A stretch of 32,084 bases of DNA, from the NCBI GenBank assembly GCA_026419335.1, contig JANZZP010000049.1, positions 1-32,084 of the forward strand. Reading direction: 5' to 3'. A program made the translations under genes and the position numbers. Positions 7,025-13,690 of this stretch are shown one piece after another (within the stretch, counting starts at the first letter, position 1; every line of letters starts with the position of its first letter). The notes below the pieces were generated by a model. The model saw only the letters and a program-made list of their open reading frames with translations, was not told the origin of the DNA and did not search any database. This DNA comes from Elusimicrobiales bacterium (GTDB lineage: Bacteria; Elusimicrobiota; Elusimicrobia; Elusimicrobiales; UBA9959).

Positions 7025-7281
7025 CTAAAAAATGTTTTTGAAGGTTTAAATCTAACTTTTTTTAAAGGTCCAACCATTACTTTCTCATTTGTTTTTGGAT
7101 TCCTTCGTATAGCAGGAAGATGTTCTACAACTTTAAAAGTTCCAAAGCCAGATATAACCACTTTTTCCCCCTTTTTTAATCTTTCCTTAATTATCTCAAA
7201 AATTTTATCTATGACATTTTGAGCATCTATTCTACGAGGGAATAAGTTAGATATTTCATTTATCATCTGTCTTTTGTTCAT
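7021..7281 (-). CDS. HU/IHF-family DNA-binding protein
   Basis: A small histone-like DNA-bending dimeric protein. Key features are ISGFGTFKVVEH, then RNPKTNEKV, whose Pro intercalates in DNA, and the C-terminal VRFKPSKTFF. A longer frame begins at 7326, but ATG at 7281 is preferred: GGAAGGTG sits just upstream and the resulting 86 residues match the usual size of about 90. The 5' end overlaps the DUF151 gene by 26 bases, indicating translational coupling. HU versus IHF cannot be separated from sequence alone; the merR neighbour is often seen with IHF-alpha-type genes. Confidence 0.92.
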   Translation of the reverse strand: MNKRQMINEISNLFPRRIDAQNVIDKIFEIIKERLKKGEKVVISGFGTFKVVEHLPAIRRNPKTNEKVMVGPLKKVRFKPSKTFFR

Positions 7282-7804
7282 CTTCACCTTCCTTTTTATC
7301 TTTTTCTTCTTTTTTAGGTTGTTCACCTAAAATATCTTTTGCTGTTATAAAGTTTTTTAATTTTTCTTTGAAATCAGCAACTTCTTCCTCGCTTATTGGT
7401 TTTGTAACGACTTGTGTTGCTTCAAATATTTCACCAATTATATACATCGGGCATCCAGATCTAACAGATAATGCTATAGCATCTGAAGGCCTTGCATCTA
7501 TTTGTATTACTTCTCCATTTTCTTTTTTAATATGTATTTTTGAAAAAAAAGTGTTATATTGAAGACTATCTATAACTATTTTCTCTACTTTCATTCCTGT
7601 TTGATATATAATTCTATATAATAAATCATGTGTCATTGGACGTGGGGATGGATATCCCGACATTTTTATAGCTATTGCTTGTGCTTCTATGGGACCTATC
7701 CATATTGGAAGTATTCTTATCCCATGAACTTCTTCTAGGAAAACTATTGATTCAGTTAAACTTGAAGCTATAGAGTATATTTTAACTTCTATTTCTTTTT
7801 TCAT
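7256..7804 (-). CDS. DUF151 / bifunctional nuclease-family protein
   Basis: A 182-residue protein of the DUF151 (COG1259) family. The core is visible as LPIWIGPIEAQAIAI near residue 30, then SPRPMTHDLL, and DARPSDAIALSVRSGCPMY near residue 105, the strongest family signature. Characterised plant members have dual RNase/DNase activity; bacterial roles are poorly defined. The last 35 residues are very Lys/Glu/Asp-rich and appear disordered. GAGAGG precedes ATG 7804. It is located between plsY and HU in the long co-directional run. Confidence 0.9.
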   Translation of the reverse strand: MKKEIEVKIYSIASSLTESIVFLEEVHGIRILPIWIGPIEAQAIAIKMSGYPSPRPMTHDLLYRIIYQTGMKVEKIVIDSLQYNTFFSKIHIKKENGEVIQIDARPSDAIALSVRSGCPMYIIGEIFEATQVVTKPISEEEVADFKEKLKNFITAKDILGEQPKKEEKDKKEGEDEQKTDDK

Positions 7805-7813
7805 ATTTCCTCT

Positions 7814-8398
7814 CTATTTATTATTATATTTTAATTCTTCACCTTTTATTAGCCTTTTAATATTTGGTATATGGGTAAAAAATATTATTATTGCAGTTAA
7901 AACAGTGAAGTATTTGAAAACAGTATCAAGTGGAGATATCAAAGAAGATATTGTAAATATTAAGGTTGAAGTTAATGTTGCTAATGATACGAAACCGGAT
8001 ATTCTTACCACTATAAAAAATATGATTAAAGCTAAAATTAACTGGTGGGCAGCTATAGCAAGAAATACTCCTGTGGAGGTTGCAACTCCCTTTCCACCTT
8101 TAAAATGTAGGAATATACTAAAGATATGACCGCCTATTGTAGCCATTCCACATGTTATTGCTAAATATGGATCTTGAAATTTTTTTAATACTAAATATAC
8201 TGGTATAAATCCTTTTAACATATCTATTAAAAATGTAATAAGAGCTAATTTCCACCCAAAAATTCTATATACATTTGTAGCACCAGTGTTCCCAGAACCA
8301 TAGTTTCTGATGTCTATTCCTTTAGTTTTACCTATAATATATGCTGTTGGGATTGAACCGAATAAGTATGATAATATTAAGATTATTATATTTTCCAT
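7814..8398 (-). CDS. plsY: Acyl-phosphate:glycerol-3-phosphate acyltransferase PlsY
   Basis: An inner-membrane enzyme that makes lysophosphatidate, the first committed phospholipid precursor, from acyl-phosphate (supplied by PlsX). The conserved motifs are SYLFGSIPTAYIIGK at the N-terminus, GSGNTGATNVYR around residue 36 (the phosphate-binding loop) and FKGGKGVAT around residue 103. It has five hydrophobic segments and 194 residues, normal length. There is no Shine-Dalgarno site before ATG 8398. A TATAAT overlapping the hflX stop lies 6 bases upstream, so a short-leader transcript from inside the operon is possible in addition to read-through. Confidence 0.95.
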   Translation of the reverse strand: MENIIILILSYLFGSIPTAYIIGKTKGIDIRNYGSGNTGATNVYRIFGWKLALITFLIDMLKGFIPVYLVLKKFQDPYLAITCGMATIGGHIFSIFLHFKGGKGVATSTGVFLAIAAHQLILALIIFFIVVRISGFVSLATLTSTLIFTISSLISPLDTVFKYFTVLTAIIIFFTHIPNIKRLIKGEELKYNNK

Positions 8399-8404
8399 AA
8401 TTAT

Positions 8405-8410
8405 ATTATA
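8405..8410 (-). promoter_or_regulatory. Possible internal -10 for plsY
   Basis: TATAAT on the minus strand lies 6 bases before the plsY ATG, which has no ribosome binding site. It lacks the TG extension and a recognisable -35, so this is tentative. Confidence 0.3.
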
Positions 8411-9656
8411 GAAAACTATTTTGTAATATTTTTTCTAATCTTTTTTTGTTTTCTTCAGTTAGTTTAAGTAAAAGTGTTACATTTTTTTCATTATAATACT
8501 CATCAAGAATGAAAAATTCACTTTTTATTTTGTTAATTAAAGAGTTTTCAGTTATTGATAATTCTACTTTAAAATCTTTCCATTTTTGAGATATTTTTAT
8601 ATAGACAGTTTCTATAAGGTTATCTATACCTTCTTTATTTAATGCTGATATAAATATTGGGTTTAAATTTTCAAATTCTATTCTGTATTTTTCAATTCCT
8701 TTTACTAAATCTATTTTGTTAAACACGTTTATTAATGGTATTTGTGAAGCACCTATTTCATTTAATGTTTTTTTTACAACTTCATTTTGTTTTTTTATGT
8801 CAGCAGTTATATCATGTAAATGTATTATTAGATCTGAATATAATATTTCTTCTAGAGTAGCTGAAAACGCTGCTACAAGAAGATGAGGTAATTTATTAAT
8901 AAATCCGACAGTATCTACAAAAATTGCATAAAATCCACCTTTTATTTTTATTCGTCTTGCTGTTGGGTCAAGTGTAGCAAATAAAAGATTATCTGAATAT
9001 ACATCATTACTTTTAGATAGTGTATTTAAAAGGGTTGATTTGCCAGCGTTAGTATAACCTACAATAGATATTATTGGAACTGGGAGTTGCATTCTTTGTG
9101 TTCTTTGAATTTGTCTGTGTTTTTTTATATTTTTTATTTGTTTTGAGATTTTTGAGATTTTTTCTCTTATTATTCTTTTTTCATATTCAATTTTTCTTTC
9201 TCCACTACCTCTTGTTCCTATCATTCCATATTGTTGATCTAAATAATATTCGGACCCCTTTATTCTTGATAAATTATATTTTAAATTAGCAAGTTCAACT
9301 TGTAATTTTCCTTCTTGGGTTTTTGCTCTTTGTTTAAATATTTCTATTATCAAGAATGTTTTATCTATAACTTTGACATCCCAATTGTTTTCTAAATTTC
9401 TTGTTTGAGAATACGATAAGTTTTCGTTAAAGATAATAAGTTCGTATTTTTCTTTCTTTATAATTTCATTTATTTCTTTTACTTTACCACTACCAATATA
9501 AAATGCTGGTGTAATTTTATCTAATTTTATTATAATTACATCAGAGGTGAAAATACCATAAGTTTTAAGAAGATTTTTTATTTCTTGAGACTCATATTCA
9601 ATAGAAGTATCTTCTTTCTGAAAATATTTTTTAATTATTAGTATTAATGCTTTCAT
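8406..9656 (-). CDS. hflX: Ribosome-associated GTPase HflX
   Basis: HflX is a translational GTPase that splits stalled or stressed 70S ribosomes. It has the N-terminal glycine-rich nucleotide-binding domain (AFYIGSGKVKEI, residues 51-62), a coiled coil with RGSGERKIE (149-157), then the G domain: G1 VGYTNAGKS (199-207), G3 DTVGF, G4 NKIDL. Length is 416 residues, typical. The ATG lies inside the miaA 3' end (26-base overlap). The hflX/miaA association is also known in enterobacteria (miaA-hfq-hflX), although hfq is absent here. The identification is secure. Confidence 0.95.
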   Translation of the reverse strand: MKALILIIKKYFQKEDTSIEYESQEIKNLLKTYGIFTSDVIIIKLDKITPAFYIGSGKVKEINEIIKKEKYELIIFNENLSYSQTRNLENNWDVKVIDKTFLIIEIFKQRAKTQEGKLQVELANLKYNLSRIKGSEYYLDQQYGMIGTRGSGERKIEYEKRIIREKISKISKQIKNIKKHRQIQRTQRMQLPVPIISIVGYTNAGKSTLLNTLSKSNDVYSDNLLFATLDPTARRIKIKGGFYAIFVDTVGFINKLPHLLVAAFSATLEEILYSDLIIHLHDITADIKKQNEVVKKTLNEIGASQIPLINVFNKIDLVKGIEKYRIEFENLNPIFISALNKEGIDNLIETVYIKISQKWKDFKVELSITENSLINKIKSEFFILDEYYNEKNVTLLLKLTEENKKRLEKILQNSFL

Positions 9657-10611
9657 AATATTTCTTAGAAATGGTTTCTGCTATACTTTCAGGTTCAAAC
9701 TCTCTTTCATCATTTATTTCTATTATCATTTTATGATGATATCGTTTAAACCATGTATTTTGTCTTTTTGCGTATTGTATAGACTTTGTTACTATGAGTT
9801 CAATTGCTTTTTCTCTCGATATAGAAGATGAGATATATAAGATTATTTCTTGATATCCTAAAGATTTTAATCCTGGAGCATCTTCTGGATAGCCATTAGA
9901 AAGTAAAAATTTAGTTTCTTCAACCCATTTATCAAAATAATCAATTGTTCTTTTTTTTATTCTTTCATATAAGAGTTTTTTATTCCATATTAGGAAAATT
10001 GAAAATATATTTTTCATTTTATTTTCAAATAATTTGTTCGATATCAACAAAGAATATGGTTTAGATGTAAGTATAGATACTTCTATAGCTCTTATGACCC
10101 TTTGAATATTATTTGGATGTATTTTTCTGGCAGATATGGGATCTAATTCCTTTAATTTTTCATGTAATTTGTTTTTTCCGTATTTCTCTGCATATTCATA
10201 TAGTTCTTTCCTAATTTCAGGATCTTTTTGCGGTAAAGGATCTAATGGATTGAAAAGAGTATTTATATATAAACCTGTTCCTCCACATATTATTATATTT
10301 TTAGTTTTAATTAATGATATTGTTTGTTTAAAGTCGTATATATATCGAGCAACATTATATGATTCTAATGGATCTATAAAGTCGACAAGATGATATGGGA
10401 CAAGACCGACTAAATAAATTTTTCTATCTGGGGTTTGTAACCACTTACCTAATGGTTTTGAGGTCCCATAAGTAAGGTGTTTATATATTTGTCTTGAATC
10501 AGCAGAAATAATTTCAGCCCCTATTTTAGTAGCGAGTATAAGAGAAATTTGAGTTTTCCCACTTGCATTTGCGCCACATATTATTATTGGTTGTTCAAAA
10601 TCAATGAACAT
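9631..10611 (-). CDS. miaA: tRNA dimethylallyltransferase MiaA
   Basis: Adds a dimethylallyl group to N6 of A37 in tRNAs reading UNN codons. The P-loop is CGANASGKT (residues 12-20), a slight variant of GPTASGKT. Further motifs are ISADSRQIYKHLTYGTSKP (substrate and tRNA contacts), GGTGLYINTL, and a C-terminal QYAKRQNTWFKR. Length is 326 residues, normal. The tRNA-Leu, tRNA-Ser and tRNA-Tyr in this window belong to families that include A37-modified substrates. The gene starts just after the PilZ stop and is two genes downstream of miaB, whose product acts on the MiaA product. Confidence 0.96.
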   Translation of the reverse strand: MFIDFEQPIIICGANASGKTQISLILATKIGAEIISADSRQIYKHLTYGTSKPLGKWLQTPDRKIYLVGLVPYHLVDFIDPLESYNVARYIYDFKQTISLIKTKNIIICGGTGLYINTLFNPLDPLPQKDPEIRKELYEYAEKYGKNKLHEKLKELDPISARKIHPNNIQRVIRAIEVSILTSKPYSLLISNKLFENKMKNIFSIFLIWNKKLLYERIKKRTIDYFDKWVEETKFLLSNGYPEDAPGLKSLGYQEIILYISSSISREKAIELIVTKSIQYAKRQNTWFKRYHHKMIIEINDEREFEPESIAETISKKYYESINTNN

Positions 10612-10614
10612 CTA

Positions 10615-11070
10615 TCATTCTTTAAAATATTGATTGCATTTTTGTGGTTTATTACACAAAATATGAGCTCTACATTTTTCATCACATACATCAGGAAGTT
10701 TAAGAGATATTCTTATGTCACAATCAAGATAATCGTTGGCCATTGAATTTATTTTATTTGCATTTTCTTTTGATATTTCTGTAAAAGATATTCCCATCAT
10801 ATAAACTTCACCTTTTTTCCTTATCCATGCTATTTTCCCTTTTACTGGTATATATTCTTTACCAAGATTTAAAACCATATTTAATTCTTTGGTATGTGGT
10901 GGTTCAAGAAATATTATTATTCTCATACCCCCTGCAGATAAATCTGATAGTATAGCTGGTTGTGAAAACTTATTTTGTTCTTGTCCAGCAAATTCTATTT
11001 CAACTGGTTCAAGTATTCCGTGTAGAATTGGTAATCTTACATGTTTTCTTCTTTCTTGTTTATGAGTCAT
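10615..11070 (-). CDS. PilZ-domain protein with Cys-rich C-terminus
   Basis: A 151-residue protein with the c-di-GMP-binding PilZ signature: RxxxR (R8, R12, in ERRKHVR) and DxSxxG (D43, S45, G48, in DLSAGG). This is followed by a beta-barrel core with IAWIR and YMMGISF. The residues needed for c-di-GMP binding are present, so binding is likely. The last 35 residues hold five Cys (117, 129, 133, 139, 145), an unusual addition that could bind a metal. GGAGAAC precedes ATG 11070, which overlaps the miaB stop (ATGA). It sits between miaB and miaA although no direct link to tRNA modification is known; pilus control is one possible role. Confidence 0.88.
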   Translation of the reverse strand: MTHKQERRKHVRLPILHGILEPVEIEFAGQEQNKFSQPAILSDLSAGGMRIIIFLEPPHTKELNMVLNLGKEYIPVKGKIAWIRKKGEVYMMGISFTEISKENANKINSMANDYLDCDIRISLKLPDVCDEKCRAHILCNKPQKCNQYFKE

Positions 11071-12299
11071 GTTGTTCTCCTTACAATTAATATATTATTG
11101 ATTATATTTTCTATCTTACACATAGAAATATCTCCAACTTTATATTCTTTATTATCTATTATACAACAATTGTAACCGCTCAAACTCTTTCCTTTTCCAT
11201 TTTTATTTATTAAAATTACTGATTCTATAGTATTTAGCTTTTGCTTTATAACTTTTGTCGCAACTTCTTTTGCTTTGTTTAAAAGAATTTGATGTCTTTT
11301 TTTTAGTTCATTTGATGATATAGTTAATGGGTACGAATTTTGAAATCTTGGTGAATATTTAAAACAATATACCATAGAAAATAATAATTCGTCTATAGAA
11401 TTTAAAGATTTTTCGAAATCATCTTCTGTTTCAGATGTAAATCCTACTATTATATCGGTAGTTATAGATGTAGTTTTATCTATTGATTTTAATGTTTTAA
11501 TTATTTCTTTAAACTGTGCATAAGTATATCCTCTTTTCATTAGTTTTAATATTTTGTCAGAAGCACTTTGTAATGGAAGATGTATATGCCTTGTTATCTT
11601 TTTATTTGTTTCAAATTCTTTGAAAAATTTTTCTGTGAAAAATAATGGATGTGGACTCATAAATCTTATAATTTTTATTTCATCTATATTTGATATTTCT
11701 TTTAATAAATCTGTAAAATCATATTTTTCGTATCTATAAGAGTTTACAATTTGTCCAAGTAAAGTTATTTCTTTGGTTCCATTTTGGGCTTTTATTTTAA
11801 TATCTTTTATTATCTGATTGAACTCTATGTGATTAATATTACCTCTTACAGATGGAACTATACAATAGCTACAATTCATTGAACATCCTTTTGAAATTGT
11901 TTGATATTCAGAGAAGTCATAATTTTCTTCTTTTAGTGAGTTTGATGATATATTGATTAATTGATCTAAAATTTTAAAAATCTTATTATATGATTTTGCT
12001 CCTATAATATAATCTATGTGTTTAAATTTTTTATATAAAATGTCTTTTATTCTTTCGGCAGCACATCCTGTTACTAATAATTTATTATTATTTTTTTTCC
12101 ACTTTTTTAGAGTGCCTATTAAACTTAATGCTTTATCTTCGGCATGTTGTCTTACTGTACATGTATTTATAATTATTATTTCAGCATCTTGTTTATTAAT
12201 TGTTTCTGTTAGTCCTTTATTCAAAAGAAATCTTTTTATTTTGTTAGAATCATCTTCATTCATTTGACAACCAAATGTAATTATTTTAAATCTTTTCAT
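11067..12299 (-). CDS. miaB: MiaB-type radical SAM tRNA methylthiotransferase
   Basis: Converts i6A37 to ms2i6A37 in tRNA. The N-terminal UPF0004 domain has FGCQMN (C11), NTCTVR (C47) and TGCA (C79), which bind the auxiliary 4Fe-4S cluster. The radical SAM cluster motif CxxxCxxC is C139, C143, C146. A short C-terminal TRAM-like region follows (about residues 345-410). Length is 410 residues, at the short end of the family. FGCQMN and the pairing with miaA two genes downstream favour MiaB over the paralogues MtaB and RimO. The ATG overlaps the rsgA 3' end with no clear ribosome binding site, so translation is probably coupled. Confidence 0.9.
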   Translation of the reverse strand: MKRFKIITFGCQMNEDDSNKIKRFLLNKGLTETINKQDAEIIIINTCTVRQHAEDKALSLIGTLKKWKKNNNKLLVTGCAAERIKDILYKKFKHIDYIIGAKSYNKIFKILDQLINISSNSLKEENYDFSEYQTISKGCSMNCSYCIVPSVRGNINHIEFNQIIKDIKIKAQNGTKEITLLGQIVNSYRYEKYDFTDLLKEISNIDEIKIIRFMSPHPLFFTEKFFKEFETNKKITRHIHLPLQSASDKILKLMKRGYTYAQFKEIIKTLKSIDKTTSITTDIIVGFTSETEDDFEKSLNSIDELLFSMVYCFKYSPRFQNSYPLTISSNELKKRHQILLNKAKEVATKVIKQKLNTIESVILINKNGKGKSLSGYNCCIIDNKEYKVGDISMCKIENIINNILIVRRTT

Positions 12300-13284
12300 A
12301 TTTTTTCATTATATCTATATATTCTTTATACAATATTTCAGGAATTTTACCTTTTGATAACATTTCTTTTACATAGCATCCTGGTTCAGATATATGTTTA
12401 CAATTTGAAAAACGACATTCCAATGCGTATGCCATTATTTTAGAAAATTTTTCTGTAATTATAATATCTTCATTTACGAATGTTATTCCTGGAGTATCTA
12501 TAACTATATGATTGTTATCCAAAATTATTATTTTTCTTGTTGTTGTAGTATGTCTTCCTTTATATGTTTTTTTGTTCACATCATATGTTTTTAAAATTTT
12601 TTTACCATATAGATTATTTATTATAGTTGACTTACCGGTACCAGATGGACCTATAAATGTTGAGGTTTCAAAAGGAATTAATTTTGATTTTAGTTTTTCA
12701 TAACCTATTAAACTTATGGAATCAAGGGTGATTATTGAAGAAGGTGTAAATCCGATATCATCCTGTATTTTTAATAATATTTTTTCTACTATGTCTTTTT
12801 CTAATAAATCCATCTTATTTAAAATTATAAAAGTTTTAATATTTTTATTAATATTTAAAGTTAAGTATTGTTTGATTTTATCTATATTAAAATTAACTGG
12901 GTCTAAACTGAATGTTAGAAATAAATTATCAACATTTGCTACAATGGGTTGGATACCTTTATATGGATGATTTCTAAATATAAGTGTTTTTCTTTTTATT
13001 ATAGAATTAATAGGAAATTTATTTGAATTTTTATCTGCTAATATTACCCAATCTCCAACTACAGGTATATCTTGCTTATTTTTTATTTTTTTCTTAAAAC
13101 TGCCACTTAATATAGCTATTAAAGTTTCTGAGGGAGTTATGGCAGCATCATATATAGAACTGTATTGAGTAATTATTCTTGCAGGGATTAGTTTTTTATT
13201 TTTTGTTATTTCTTTTTCTATGTTTGATAATATATAATAATCTGCTCCTAATTTTTTAAGTTCTTTGGCATTGAATTTAAACAT
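12286..13284 (-). CDS. rsgA: Ribosome small-subunit biogenesis GTPase RsgA
   Basis: A circularly permuted GTPase acting late in 30S subunit assembly. The G motifs occur in permuted order: G4 NKMD (156-159), then G1 GPSGTGKS (212-219), the G2 region GRHTTTTR, and G3 DTPG (263-266). The C-terminal zinc-binding set is C290, C295, H297, C303. An N-terminal OB-fold precedes them. Length is 332 residues, typical. No Shine-Dalgarno site precedes ATG 13284; the 88-base gap after tal-pgi is A/T-rich, with a TTGACT but no well-placed -10, so its promoter is unclear. It overlaps miaB by 14 bases. Confidence 0.95.
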   Translation of the reverse strand: MFKFNAKELKKLGADYYILSNIEKEITKNKKLIPARIITQYSSIYDAAITPSETLIAILSGSFKKKIKNKQDIPVVGDWVILADKNSNKFPINSIIKRKTLIFRNHPYKGIQPIVANVDNLFLTFSLDPVNFNIDKIKQYLTLNINKNIKTFIILNKMDLLEKDIVEKILLKIQDDIGFTPSSIITLDSISLIGYEKLKSKLIPFETSTFIGPSGTGKSTIINNLYGKKILKTYDVNKKTYKGRHTTTTRKIIILDNNHIVIDTPGITFVNEDIIITEKFSKIMAYALECRFSNCKHISEPGCYVKEMLSKGKIPEILYKEYIDIMKKYEKI

Positions 13285-13372
13285 AATATATAAACTATAT
13301 TTTACAAATAATAAACTCTTTTCTTTGTTATCAGGTATATTTATGAGTCAAAATTAATGATAAAAATTACCT

Positions 13373-13690
13373 TTAAAAAATTACTTTACATCTTCTTCTT
13401 TTAGATGTTAGATATGTGTTTTCTCCTGTTTGAATTCTTGCTATTATTTCATGATTCCCTGGATTTATATTATACCAATCAAACCACCAATATCCAACAG
13501 ATTCTCTAGCATTCACCCAAGGTCCACCGTCAATTGATACCTCAACTTTTGATGTAGGGCTTGCTCCTATCCTTATTGTATAGTGAGATGAAGTAATTGT
13601 TTCTTGGTGTTTTGGATAATCAATAACTACATAAGTATTTGTGTTATTTTTTAGTTGTTTTTTAGTATTTTTTAATGCTGTTCTGGGCAT
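13373..13690 (-). other. Internal in-frame start: possible separate Ig-like protein
   Basis: ATG at 13690, codon 939 of tal-pgi, starts a 105-residue product: a Lys/Thr/Asn-rich basic N-terminus (MPRTALKNTKKQLKNN), then an Ig-like beta-sandwich. GGAGG lies 8 bases upstream. The domain has the look of a stand-alone small protein, not of a piece of an isomerase. Whether it is made separately, only as a fusion, or both cannot be told from sequence. Its binding partner is unknown. Confidence 0.45.

Noticed and set aside
7282..7326. Longer HU start with a Lys-rich extension
   Set aside because: The Lys-rich stretch is the out-of-frame reading of the DUF151 Lys/Glu tail; ATG 7281 has a good ribosome binding site and gives the normal size.
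13285..13372. TTGACT promoter for rsgA
   Set aside because: No -10 element occurs at 16-18 bases from it, and the best TATAGT has no matching -35; the promoter for rsgA is left undefined.
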